Assembly (NCBI GenBank): GCA_021498125.1 | Contig: JAIZWL010000001.1 | Span: forward strand, 1 to 64,000 | Source of the DNA: Candidatus Thorarchaeota archaeon | Lineage (GTDB): Archaea > Asgardarchaeota > Thorarchaeia > Thorarchaeales > Thorarchaeaceae | Direction of reading: 5' to 3' | DNA length: 64,000 nt | The notes under the pieces: model-generated | Databases searched by the model: none | Told to the model about the DNA's origin: nothing | The model's input: only the letters and a program-made list of their open reading frames with translations | In this document: piece after piece, positions 1 through 10,140 of the stretch | Layout of the letters: every line of letters begins with the position of its first letter | Numbering within the stretch: position 1 is the first letter of the stretch | Position numbers and translations under genes: made by a program

Positions 1-889
1 TGGCTGCATCCCGCGCCTTTCGTTCATCTCTCTGTGCGGCACGGACCAGCCAGTCGAGAAACCGGAGGGTCAGGGTCTGTACGCGATAGGGGGAGGACTC
101 ATGGTCACGGCCCTGAATGGGGCGAGGAAGCTTCAGATGGAAGAGGACCTCGTTCTCGCGGTCCCTGTCGAGGCTGAACCAGTAGCCCTGTCCGGGCATG
201 TTCTCGGTGGACGCTGAAAAATCACAGACTGTCGAGAGCATGAGCGGGGTCTCGAACGGGTACTCTTTCTGTAACCAGGAACAGATGGTCGAGGCTGCTA
301 GTTCCAGCACTGATCCCTCTTCTCTGACATATTTTGATACACGTCTGCGTTGAGAACTCCGCCAGCCCAGTGGTTCTTCACGACTCTCCAAGATCACATG
401 GTCGAGCCGCTTTCTCAGCTGTCGTGCTGCGGAGAGGGCATAGTAATACGAATTTCCATTCTTCTTCTTGAGGGAGTCCTTCATCAGGTGAATGAGTTCT
501 CGTGGGACATACTTGTTGCCCAAGAGCCGTCTGAGCAGGTCACGATCGTTGTTCAGGACTTCCAGTCCTGCTATTACTAACTGTCGCCTCATCCAGTCAC
601 TCTGGATAATTCTTGCCGCCTGCTCTAGTGCGTTCCGATACAGCCGTTCATATGTCTTCTCTCGGATCTCCTCATTATCTTTGTATGCCAGAGGCCTCTC
701 ACGTTTCAGAACTACGTAGCCATGACCATATTCATCGATCAGTGCAGTTCCTATTTGCTCTAACAGCGCATCATCACTATATATACGAGAGAGGACCTCA
801 TTTATCAGTCCCACATACTTCGTAAAATGGGTATCGAGAATATCCAGATCTATCCGTTGTATCTTTCGTCCTGTCCCTCTGCCCAACAC
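1..889 (-). CDS. Probable TnpB/OrfB-like transposon nuclease, N-terminal part, cut by the window edge
   Basis: An open frame runs from a GTG at 889 (AAGGAG directly upstream; an in-frame TAA lies further upstream) to the window edge, 296 codons without a stop. The first ~200 residues look helical and charged. A stretch near residues 235-285 containing FSLDRD, VLFHLKLP, GRDHESSPYR and TLTLRFLDWL reads like the OrfB/TnpB beta region before the RuvC core. The catalytic residues and zinc ribbon would lie beyond base 1, so nuclease activity cannot be judged. The family call is by resemblance only; an unrelated archaeal protein remains possible. No IS end or TnpA partner is visible. Confidence 0.5.
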   Translation of the reverse strand, partial: MLGRGTGRKIQRIDLDILDTHFTKYVGLINEVLSRIYSDDALLEQIGTALIDEYGHGYVVLKRERPLAYKDNEEIREKTYERLYRNALEQAARIIQSDWMRRQLVIAGLEVLNNDRDLLRRLLGNKYVPRELIHLMKDSLKKKNGNSYYYALSAARQLRKRLDHVILESREEPLGWRSSQRRRVSKYVREEGSVLELAASTICSWLQKEYPFETPLMLSTVCDFSASTENMPGQGYWFSLDRDRENEVLFHLKLPRPIQGRDHESSPYRVQTLTLRFLDWLVRAAQRDERKARDAA

Positions 890-971
890 CTCCTTGGCCG
901 TCTGACCGTCCGCGACCCTTGTCTTTGAGCCTCTGAGTACTGGTCTTGATTATGTCTCTGGGTCATGGCAG

Positions 972-1679
972 GTGCGAATATCATCTCGCGCGGGCGTCGG
1001 CGTCGGTGTAGGCAGTCTGAGTCGTATCGAATCGATCACTCTGAATCTCAGGCAAGTGATCCTGCTCGCTCAGAGTAAGGGCTTCTATGACGTAGATGAT
1101 GATCGCTATTATCGATATCAGGTTGAGCTGAGAGGTATTGGAGGTCTCAGATTGCCTGCCTGGGCGCTGACTTTCAATAGGTTCGTGGAGATCCTGCGCA
1201 GAGCGCGCTATCCCGTTCTTGGTGACTATGACTCCGGGGACTATGATGGCCCTGACTATGATGCGGTGAACGAGGATGGTCCTGACTATGATGAGGTAGA
1301 CTATGATGGCCCTGACTATGACTGGGTCCCAGATGATGAACTCGAATCCGAACATGAAGTGCCGGAGAGTGTGGTTCGCCCCTCTGAACGCCTCTTTACC
1401 GGCGAAACGCACGAACTGGTTGAGGTCGTGGCGTCACCATGGCAGGGCATCGTGGTCACCTTCTGGGATCGGATGGAACAGGTCAGGGTGCGAATCCCTC
1501 TGGATCTCCTACTGAGTGACCTCCGCGCAACTGGCATCTGGCGCGAATCTATCGGCGAGATCCTTGATCGCGCCCTTCAGAGGGCTGGCGTGCGCCTTGA
1601 TTTTAATCTGGATGGTGCTCTGAGGCTGAACTTTGAACGCTTCCTTCGTGAGCATGGTGTCAAATTGCTGGAAGCGTGA
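972..1679 (+). CDS. Acidic-repeat hypothetical protein
   Basis: A 235-residue frame starting at GTG, divergent from the TnpB-like gene with 82 bp between them. I recognise no family. The N-terminal ~75 residues and C-terminal ~100 residues look globular; between them lies a very acidic tandem repeat (units like DYDGPDYD, about residues 85-117). The total is strongly negative and has no signal peptide or membrane segment. Wobble positions favour C and G as in a coding frame, and the frame ends just before tRNA-Asp. An acidic DNA-mimic or inhibitor role would be speculation based on charge and neighbour. The start codon has only a weak upstream purine run. Confidence 0.5.
   Translation: MRISSRAGVGVGVGSLSRIESITLNLRQVILLAQSKGFYDVDDDRYYRYQVELRGIGGLRLPAWALTFNRFVEILRRARYPVLGDYDSGDYDGPDYDAVNEDGPDYDEVDYDGPDYDWVPDDELESEHEVPESVVRPSERLFTGETHELVEVVASPWQGIVVTFWDRMEQVRVRIPLDLLLSDLRATGIWRESIGEILDRALQRAGVRLDFNLDGALRLNFERFLREHGVKLLEA
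1224..1322 (+). repeat. In-frame tandem repeat encoding acidic DYDGPDYD-type units
   Basis: Five copies of a GACTATGA-type core, several extended as GATGGYCCTGACTATGA, lie in register with the reading frame of the acidic protein. The repeat preserves the frame throughout, which supports the frame being translated. Confidence 0.8.
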
Positions 1680-1703
1680 ATTGTCGTGTGTGAAGAAAGA
1701 GGA

Positions 1704-1842
1704 TGGCGCCCCCGCCGGGATTCGAACCCGGGTCTCAAGATTAGCCCGCTACGACCGCCACGGGCGAGCGCGTGACAGTCTTGAATGCTATATCGGACTT
1801 CCCAGGGAATCTGGGAAATTGGCCGGACTACACTACAGGGGC
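1704..1842 (-). tRNA. tRNA-Asp(GTC) with two introns, CCA encoded
   Basis: On the minus strand the acceptor arms GCCCCTG (1836-1842) and CGGGGGC (1708-1714), discriminator G and encoded CCA (1704-1706) are intact. The T arm is 1715-1731. The anticodon stem CAAGA/TCTTG encloses a CTGTCA half-loop with anticodon GTC at 1774-1776. About 31 nt (1742-1772) interrupt the loop at the canonical 37/38 position. A second insertion of about 29 nt, containing the hairpin TTCCCAG/CTGGGAA, sits in the D loop. Exact splice points are inferred from the tRNA fold; neither shows an unambiguous canonical bulge-helix-bulge by eye. Confidence 0.88.
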
Positions 1843-2541
1843 ACCGGAGTGGATGGTCCGACGCGAACAGTTGACGATGAGGTGACGAATTGAAAATCTA
1901 TTAAACTTGTCGGACGGTACGAAGTCGGAAGGGCGGAGGTGATTGGAGAAATTTAGCGATTGCAGTGAGGATTGGAAGTCGGATCATTTTAGGCGCAGGA
2001 CTGAAAGAGTCAGGCCTTGTAAAAAATCCGCAGTCGAAGATCCTTCAATGCCGATGGCCTCTCCAAGTTATGAGTTCGGTACGCCATAGCGGACAGTTCT
2101 ACTGTGAACGCACGGCCGGCGCATCACAGGTTCTATGAGTTAAAATAGTCCGATCCCACACTCACAGACAAGAATCGTGTGACATGTCATAGTCTTCCCG
2201 TACTTGGATGCCCGATTCAAGTATCGCTACGCCCTGCTCCGTGCAGTTGCTGGGGGCATGGGCTGGCGAGTGTTTGATCCCCGCACGGTCGAACAACGGA
2301 CTCGACCAAGATTTATAACGGCTCGCGTGGATGAAAGGAACGTGGTCAGAACGGCCAGAACAGATAAGCTGACTCTCCAAATATCAGGCTTTATCGCAAT
2401 GCTTTTATGTTTACAGAATTCCCCTCCATTGCTCAGGCAGAGCTGCTTCCCATCATGCAAGACCATATTCGACAGCCCCATCAAGCTAGGAGTACACTTA
2501 GTTTGGTATCTGTCGGAGCATGGATCGAAACACACACGGCA
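1843..2541. other. Intergenic region, no supported gene
   Basis: About 700 bases between tRNA-Asp and tRNA-Lys. Two overlapping antiparallel frames of roughly 100 residues occur near 2204-2560, but neither has a plausible composition, domain or ribosome binding site. A TATA-like GCTTTTATG lies near 2400 and an AT-rich CTATTAAAC near 1896 could serve the leftward tRNA-Asp. I see nothing else I can name. Confidence 0.5.
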
Positions 2542-2647
2542 GGGCTCGTGGCGCAGCTAGGTAGCGCAGCAGGCTTTTAACCTGAATGTCCGGCCACTGT
2601 GTCGGGCAGGGAAAGGGTCGCGGGTTCAAATCCCGCCGAGCCCGCCA
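2542..2647 (+). tRNA. tRNA-Lys(TTT) with an intron near position 43/44
   Basis: Acceptor GGGCTCG/CGAGCCC, D stem GCGC/GCGC, anticodon loop CTTTTAA (anticodon TTT), T arm GCGGG-TTCAAAT-CCCGC, discriminator G and CCA are present. About 29 extra bases starting ATGTCCG follow the 3' strand of the anticodon stem and carry a GTCCGGC/GTCGGGC hairpin. The tRNA-Lys(CTT) at 58766 has an insertion beginning with the same seven bases at the same place. The spliced anticodon stem would keep one terminal G-A mismatch, so the exact junction is uncertain. Confidence 0.85.
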
Positions 2648-2807
2648 CACTGTGAGAGTGGTCAGAATGATGGGGTGTAGTGAAATGCCAGGCAGAGAGA
2701 ACGGGGCGGCTATTGCAGTCTATGACAGAACCTGAATTTCTACGGGTCGAAGCAATGGGAAGCAAAGTAGTCCGCAGTAGGATCTCCGTTCCTCACTATC
2801 AGGATGA

Positions 2808-5800
2808 GTGGTGACAAGTTTGGGCACAGAAGAACGTCAGAAGTACTGGCCGATCATAGAGGCATACTTCAAGGACCGAGGCCTTGTGGGTCAGCATCTG
2901 GACTCGTTTAATCGGTTTGTTAATAATGAGTTGCAAGAAGTCGTTGACAGTGTTGCGAAGATAACCCCCAAGGTCGAGGGCTATTATGTGGAACTGGGTA
3001 AGATCTATATCGAACCGCCATCCATTCGAGAGGCTGACGGGAGCGAGCATGCTCTCTATCCTCTAGAGGCGCGGATCAGAAATCTGACGTACGCCAGCAA
3101 GTTGTATCTGGACATGACTCCGGTCAAGACCGAGGGGGCGCAGACAACACGGCTTGAGACGCTCAAAATCTATATCGGCGATCTCCCCATAATGCTCCGA
3201 AGTGAGAAGTGTCTTCTGCATGGCATGTCCGATGAGGACCTCATCAAACATGGTGAGGATCCAAAAGATCCCGGTGGTTATTTCATCATCAACGGTTCCG
3301 AGCGCGTTCTTGTCACCCAAGAAGACTTGGCGCCAAATAGGATTCTAATAGAGGCGGCCAGCAAATCGTCAGGCTATTCGCACATTGCAAAAGTATTCTC
3401 CACCGCTCGTGGCTTTCGAGCTCCTGTCACCATCGAGCGAAAGCGGACCGGCGAACTCAGAGTGTCCTTCCCGTCTGTGCCCGGAAAGATTCCTCTTGCC
3501 ATTCTGATGAAGGCCTTAGGACTCGAATCAGATCGTGACATCGTAGAGGTCATTTCAGATGACGAGGAGATACAAAATGAACTCATTGTCACTATTGAAC
3601 AGTCTTCACCCATTAATGCCGGAACTGAGGAGGGCTCCGGTTCGACCCGTGAGAACGCTTTAGACTACATCGGAAAACGAGTAGCAGTGGGTCAGACTAA
3701 GGAATATCGTCTTGCACGTGCCGAGAAGGTCCTCGATAGATATCTACTTCCACACATCGGTACGGATCCCGAGCATCGCATGCAAAAGGCCTACTATTTG
3801 GGCCAGATGGTCGAGCGTCTTCTCGAGCTTGTTCTTGGGAAACGCCAACCCGATGACAAAGACCACTATGCCAATAAGCGGCTTAAGCTCAGTGGCGACC
3901 TCCTCATGTCCCTCTTTCGTGTCGCTCTCTATTCTCTAACACGTGACATCAAATATCAACTCGAGAGAACCGCAGTCCGCGGCCGTAAACCAAATATTCG
4001 TACGGCAGTCAGGGCTGATGTCATCACGCAGCGATTGAAACATGCTCTGGCCACCGGTAACTGGGTCGGTGGAAAGGCCGGAGTTTCACAATTACTTGAT
4101 CGTACGAACTATATCTCTTCATTATCTCATCTGCGTCGTGTCGTGTCGCCTCTCTCCCGTTCACAACCCCACTTCGAGGCGCGTGATCTTCATGCCACTC
4201 ACTGGGGCAAGATCTGTCCAAGTGAGACCCCCGAAGGCCCAAACTGTGGTCTTGTGAAAAACCTTGCAATGATGGCCTACATCTCTGTCGGTACAAATGA
4301 AGAGGCCGTCGAGCGAGTGCTCTTCAAGGCGGAGGTGGAGTCGATTGAGCATCGCCGTGGTAAACGCGGTGACAATTGGGCCGATGTATTTCTCAATGGC
4401 CGGCTCATCGGTATACATCCTGCACCTAAGGTCCTTGTCAAGACAATGCGCCAGAAACGGCGTGCAGGCGAGATCGACTATGAGGTCAACATCGCATACT
4501 ACGAGGACACACACGAGGTGCAGGTCAATTGTGATGCCGGGCGAGTTCGCCGTCCTGTGGTCGTGGTGGAGAACGGGAAGAGCAGGCTCACAGACGAGCA
4601 TCTGCGAATGATTGAGGACGGCGAGTGGGGCTTTCAGGATCTTCTTCGTAATGGCATAATCGAATTCCTTGATGCCGAAGAGGAAGAGAATACGCTCATT
4701 GCTATGTATCCTGATGATATTACTTCCTCTACAACCCATCTGGAGATTGTGCCTTCCACTATTCTTGGTATCTCGGCAGCACTGATCCCCTTCCCCGAGC
4801 GGAACCAGTCGCCACGTAACGTCTACATGGCGGCAATGGTCAAACAATCTGTGGGTGTTCCTGCATCGAACTTTGCCTATCGTGCCGACACACGTTCACA
4901 CTTCTTCCACTATCCACAGGTTCCACTGGTCAAAACACGTGCCATGGACTCGATCGGCTACGAGGAGCGACCAGCCGGGCAAAATTTCATTGTAGCAATT
5001 CTGTCCTTTGAGGGGTATAATATTGAAGACGCCCTCATCATGAATAAGGCCTCTATAGATCGAGGCCTTGGCCGAAGCACCTTTGTCCGTGTCTATGAGA
5101 GTGAGGAGCGCAAGTATCCCGGAGGCCAGGAAGACCAGTTCACCATCCCTGACCGGAGCGTGAGGGGCTATCGTGCCTCTGAGGCCTACCGTAACCTTGG
5201 TGACGATGGGATCATCGAGACCGAGGTCGAGGTTCAGGGTGGCGATGTCCTCATCGGTCGGACTTCACCCCCACGGTTTCTCGAGGAGTTCTCCGAGTTT
5301 GAGATTTCCTCTCCGAACCGTCGTGAGACCTCTGTGGCCGTGCGCCATGGCGAGTCGGGTGTTGTAGACCGTGTGATCCTCACCGAGACCATTGATGGTA
5401 ACCGGTTGGTGAAGGTCAAGGTCCGTGACCTACGTATCCCCGAGCTTGGGGACAAGTACGCCTCTCGTCACGGCCAGAAGGGTGTTATCGGTTATATCGT
5501 CCCACAGGAGGACGTACCCTTCACCGAGGATGGAGTCGTTCCTGACCTGATCATTAATCCACATGCTATCCCCAGTAGAATGACCATTGGCCAGATTCTC
5601 GAGATGATCGCCGGGAAGGCTGCCTGTATGGAGGGTGTGCAACAAGATGCCACTCCGTTCTGTGGGGTTTCGGAGGAAGAACTCTACAAGATACTCCACG
5701 AACACGGCCTACAGTACTCCGGTCGTGAGACCATGTACTCTGGCATCACTGGCGAGAAACTTCAGACTACTGTGTTCATTGGTGCTATCTTCTATCAGAA

Positions 5801-6185
5801 ACTGCACCACATGGTCGCTGACAAGATCCATGCCCGGGCGCGAGGTCCCGTTCAGATCTTGACGCGCCAGCCTACTGAGGGTCGAGCACGTGAAGGTGGT
5901 CTGCGCTTTGGTGAGATGGAACGCGATGTCCTCATTGGTCATGGTGCTGCTATCCTCCTCAAGGGCAGGCTACTCGACGAGTCTGACAAGAGTAACATGC
6001 TCGTCTGTGAGAATTGCGGCCTGATAGGCGTTTATGACCGCAACAAGGACACGTACTACTGCCCCATCTGTGGGCCAAATGCCAAGATCAGTAGTGTCGT
6101 CGTCTCCTATGCTTTCAAACTTCTCATCCAAGAAATGATGTCTCTCGGTCTCGCCTGTAGACTGAGACTCAAGGAGCTGATTTAA
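2808..6185 (+). CDS. rpoB: DNA-directed RNA polymerase subunit B (unsplit)
   Basis: The second-largest RNA polymerase subunit, 1125 residues, as one polypeptide rather than split B'/B''. Near residue 737 is NIEDALIMNK and near 880 GDKYASRHGQKG, both catalytic-centre motifs of the beta/RPB2 family. A C-terminal zinc ribbon (CENCG...CPICG, about 1065-1090) is intact. The start is GTG 2808 or the adjacent GTG 2811, with AGGA a few bases upstream. rpoA1 begins one base after the stop, so the genes are cotranscribed. No rpoH precedes it; a tRNA-Lys occupies that place. No intein is seen. Confidence 0.97.
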   Translation: MVTSLGTEERQKYWPIIEAYFKDRGLVGQHLDSFNRFVNNELQEVVDSVAKITPKVEGYYVELGKIYIEPPSIREADGSEHALYPLEARIRNLTYASKLYLDMTPVKTEGAQTTRLETLKIYIGDLPIMLRSEKCLLHGMSDEDLIKHGEDPKDPGGYFIINGSERVLVTQEDLAPNRILIEAASKSSGYSHIAKVFSTARGFRAPVTIERKRTGELRVSFPSVPGKIPLAILMKALGLESDRDIVEVISDDEEIQNELIVTIEQSSPINAGTEEGSGSTRENALDYIGKRVAVGQTKEYRLARAEKVLDRYLLPHIGTDPEHRMQKAYYLGQMVERLLELVLGKRQPDDKDHYANKRLKLSGDLLMSLFRVALYSLTRDIKYQLERTAVRGRKPNIRTAVRADVITQRLKHALATGNWVGGKAGVSQLLDRTNYISSLSHLRRVVSPLSRSQPHFEARDLHATHWGKICPSETPEGPNCGLVKNLAMMAYISVGTNEEAVERVLFKAEVESIEHRRGKRGDNWADVFLNGRLIGIHPAPKVLVKTMRQKRRAGEIDYEVNIAYYEDTHEVQVNCDAGRVRRPVVVVENGKSRLTDEHLRMIEDGEWGFQDLLRNGIIEFLDAEEEENTLIAMYPDDITSSTTHLEIVPSTILGISAALIPFPERNQSPRNVYMAAMVKQSVGVPASNFAYRADTRSHFFHYPQVPLVKTRAMDSIGYEERPAGQNFIVAILSFEGYNIEDALIMNKASIDRGLGRSTFVRVYESEERKYPGGQEDQFTIPDRSVRGYRASEAYRNLGDDGIIETEVEVQGGDVLIGRTSPPRFLEEFSEFEISSPNRRETSVAVRHGESGVVDRVILTETIDGNRLVKVKVRDLRIPELGDKYASRHGQKGVIGYIVPQEDVPFTEDGVVPDLIINPHAIPSRMTIGQILEMIAGKAACMEGVQQDATPFCGVSEEELYKILHEHGLQYSGRETMYSGITGEKLQTTVFIGAIFYQKLHHMVADKIHARARGPVQILTRQPTEGRAREGGLRFGEMERDVLIGHGAAILLKGRLLDESDKSNMLVCENCGLIGVYDRNKDTYYCPICGPNAKISSVVVSYAFKLLIQEMMSLGLACRLRLKELI

Positions 6186-6186
6186 T

Positions 6187-8909
6187 ATGCTATCTGGACT
6201 CAGTATTAAAAAAATCGATGCCGTTGAGTTCGGACTCCTCTCCCCTGATGACATCCGTAAGATGTCTGTTGCCCAGATCGTCGTTGCCGATACCTACGAC
6301 GAGGACGGCTACAGTATCTCCAGCGGAATCATGGATCCGCGCCTTGGCGTGATTGATCCCGGGCAGCGGTGCCGGACCTGCGGGAATCGTGTTGGCAATT
6401 GTCCCGGTCACTTTGGCCACATCGAGTTGGCCAGACCAGTCATGCACGAGGGCTATGCCAAAGTCATTCACAAAGTCTTGCGTGCCACTTGTCGGCATTG
6501 CAACCGCCTCCTCCTCTCTGAGGACGAGATTGTCGAGTTCGAGCAACTCTTCAAGCGGTATCCCGAGATTGGCGAGCGTACCGCCGTCCTCTCCAAGGAG
6601 ATTCTCAAGCGTGCGGCTAAGGCCAAGAATTGCCCTCACTGCGGCGCCGAACAACTCAAGCTCAAACTGGAGAAGCCCACCTCAATCTATGAGGTCGGTG
6701 AGACCGGTTCAGTTCGGCTTACACCTATCGATATCCGCGAACGATTGGAGAACATCTCCGACCGCGAGTATCGACTCATGGGCATCAATCCCAGTGCAGC
6801 CCGGCTTGAGTGGGCAATATTGACAGTCTTGCCAGTCCCTCCTGTTACTGTCCGTCCATCCATTACTCTTGAGAGCGGGGTTCGATCAGAGGATGATTTA
6901 TCACACAAGGGTTTGTTCAAACAAACATTAATACCATTAAATGTTTGTTAGGTGATTTCCACCTAAACTGTGAACTGATAGACATCATTCGGATCAACCA
7001 ACGCTTAAGGGAGAACTTGGACGCAGGAGCGCCAGCGCTGATCGTAGAGGATCTATGGGAGCTGTTGCAGTACCACGTGACGACGTACTTTGACAATGGC
7101 GTGAGCGGTATACCACCAGCGCGACACCGGAGCGGGCGAGCTCTGAGGACGTTAGCGCAGCGTCTAAAGGGGAAGGAGGGACGGTTCCGATCCAATCTTT
7201 CCGGAAAGCGAGTGGACTTTTCTGCACGGACGGTGATCTCACCAGACCCGAACCTGAGCATGAACGAGGTAGGAGTGCCAGAACAGATAGCAAAGATACT
7301 GACGATACCGCAGCGAGTGACGGAATGGAACATAGAGGAGATGAAAGAGTTAGTGATCCGGGGGCCGGAGAGGCATCCGGGGGCGAACTATCTGATCCGG
7401 ACGGACGGGAGACGAGTGGACCTGAGGTTTGTGAAGGACCGGACGATCATAGCGGACACGATGGAGCCGGGGTTCATAGTGGAGAGGCACCTGGCAGACG
7501 GTGACATAGTCTTGTTCAACCGACAGCCGTCGTTGCACCGGATGTCGATCATGGCACACGAGGTGCGGGTGATGCCGTACCGAACATTTCGATTATCATT
7601 ATACGTATGTCCGCCGTACAATGCAGACTTTGATGGGGACGAGATGAACCTGCACGTACCGCAGTCGGAGGAGGCGCGGGCTGAGGCACGGGTACTGATG
7701 AGAGTGCAGGAGCAGATCCTGTCACCGCGGTACGGTGGTCCGATCATAGGAGCATTACAGGACTACATCTCGGCGGCGTTTTTGTTGACGCGGAAGTCGA
7801 GTCTATACACGCTGGACCGGGTGAACCAGTTGATGGCGGTGACGGAGTTTGCAGGGAAGTTGCCGGAGCCAGCAATCAAGGCGCCAGTGCAGTTATGGAC
7901 TGGGAAGCAGATCTTCAGCATGTTCATCCCAGAGGGGATCAACATCTCGTTCAAGGCGAACATCTGCAAGAAGTGTGATGTCTGCACGAAGGAAGACTGC
8001 GAATACGATGCGTATGTAGTGATTCGCGACGGTAACTTGGAGTTTGGAGTCGTGGATGAGAAGGCCTTTGGGGCCGGAGAGCCTGACTCACTGTTCCATC
8101 GGATCATCAAGGAGAAGGGTCCCACAGCGGCGCGGAAGTTCATGGACTCGGTTGGCCGGCTACTGGTGCGGCTAATCACGGATCGTGGGTTCTCCTTTGG
8201 GCTGGACGACGTGACGCTTCCAAAGGCGGCGTCTGAGCGGATTAAGGTAATACTGAGTGAGGCCGATGAGAAGGTGAACAAACTCATCGAGGCGTACAAA
8301 CGTGGTGAGCTGGACCCGAACCCGGGGCAGACCCTACTGGAGACACTCGAGCAGCGTATCATGGCGGTTCTTGCAAAGGCGCGAGACTCGGCCGGAGAGG
8401 TTGCAGGAGAGCACCTTGGGTTGGAGAACTCGGCTGTGATCATGGCACAGACTGGAGCGAGAGGCTCACGACTGAACCTCTCACAGATGGCTGCAGTCGT
8501 AGGGCAGCAGGCCGTACGAGGCGAGCGAATCAAACGTGGATACAAGGGGCGGACCCTGCCGCACTTTGAGAAGGGTGATCTTGGAGCCCGAGCACGAGGC
8601 TTTGTGACCTCGAGTTACAAGAGTGGACTTGATCCAATAGAATACTGGTTCCACGCAGCAGGAGGGCGAGAGGGCCTTGTGGACACAGCAGTACGAACAA
8701 GCACCTCCGGATACATGCAGCGACGGCTGATGACCGCACTGCAAGACCTGAAGGTGGAATCAGATGGCACGGTACGGACCGCCAGCGGGCGAGTTGTACA
8801 GTTCAAGTTTGGAGATGATGGAGTGGACCCGAGTAAGTCTGACCATGGTCGGGCTGTCAATATTGATATTGCCATCGAGAAAGTGCTCGGTAAGAGCAGG
8901 ATCAAGTAA
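6187..8909 (+). CDS. rpoA1: RNA polymerase subunit A', interrupted by a 65-nt intron (join 6187-6909, 6975-8909)
   Basis: The catalytic largest subunit, N-terminal two thirds. Read straight through, the frame stops at 6951 after 254 codons, and the rest of the protein continues in another frame. Joining 6187-6909 to 6975-8909 gives 885 residues, the usual A' length, and restores EDDLSHK-LIDIIRINQRL, which matches the family consensus. Zinc-binding Cys/His clusters lie near residues 62-80 and 101-152. The magnesium-binding active-site motif NADFDGD is near spliced residue 456. Exon 2 uses mostly purine-ending synonymous codons, unlike exon 1, rpoB and rpoA2. The only alternatives are an assembly artefact or a nonfunctional copy, and both fit poorly with the exact intron structure. 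Confidence 0.93.
6910..6974 (+). other. Archaeal-type intron in rpoA1 with a canonical bulge-helix-bulge
   Basis: Exonic 6897-6903 (TTTATCA) pairs with 6976-6982 (TGATAGA), 7 bp including one U-G. Central helix 6904-6907 (CACA) pairs with 6969-6972 (TGTG), exactly 4 bp. The 5' bulge is 6908-6910 (AGG), the 3' bulge 6973-6975 (AAC). The inner helix is 6911-6914 (GTTT) with 6965-6968 (AAAC). Cleavage after the second base of each 3-nt bulge, the rule for the archaeal tRNA-splicing endonuclease, removes exactly 6910-6974. Homology to A' independently predicts the same boundaries. Inside, 6920-6929/6940-6949 and 6948-6954/6960-6966 form alternative hairpins. Retention introduces a stop. It encodes no endonuclease. 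Confidence 0.9.
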
Positions 8910-8955
8910 TAGAGAGCGACGAGGAAGAAGAAGATTAAGGACGAAATCGTAGTAA

Positions 8956-10140
<1,185 letters not shown>

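Noticed and set aside
981-1412. 143-codon antisense frame opposite the acidic-repeat gene
   Set aside because: It is the mirror of the repeat (IIVRAI-type repeats) with no ribosome binding site; the plus-strand frame has the better coding composition.
2204-2560. Two overlapping antiparallel frames of 118 and 102 codons
   Set aside because: Neither has recognisable composition, and the plus frame runs into tRNA-Lys.
4161-4847. 228-codon frame antisense to rpoB
   Set aside because: It mirrors the codon bias of a clearly coding rpoB.
6911-6949. GTTTGTT repeats as a CRISPR-like array
   Set aside because: Only two 7-base copies within one intron; no regular repeats or spacers anywhere in the window.
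6910-6974. Simple frameshift sequencing error in rpoA1
   Set aside because: A single-base error cannot explain 65 extra bases with no A' homology; removal of exactly this stretch is required.
7763-8545. 260-codon frame antisense to rpoA1 exon 2
   Set aside because: Serine- and arginine-rich shadow created by the purine-ending codons of exon 2.
6945-8909. rpoA1 as two separate genes split near residue 250
   Set aside because: The break falls inside a strictly conserved motif, not at a domain boundary. The second frame would need a TTG start with ten nonhomologous residues, and the exact 65-nt bulge-helix-bulge explains everything.
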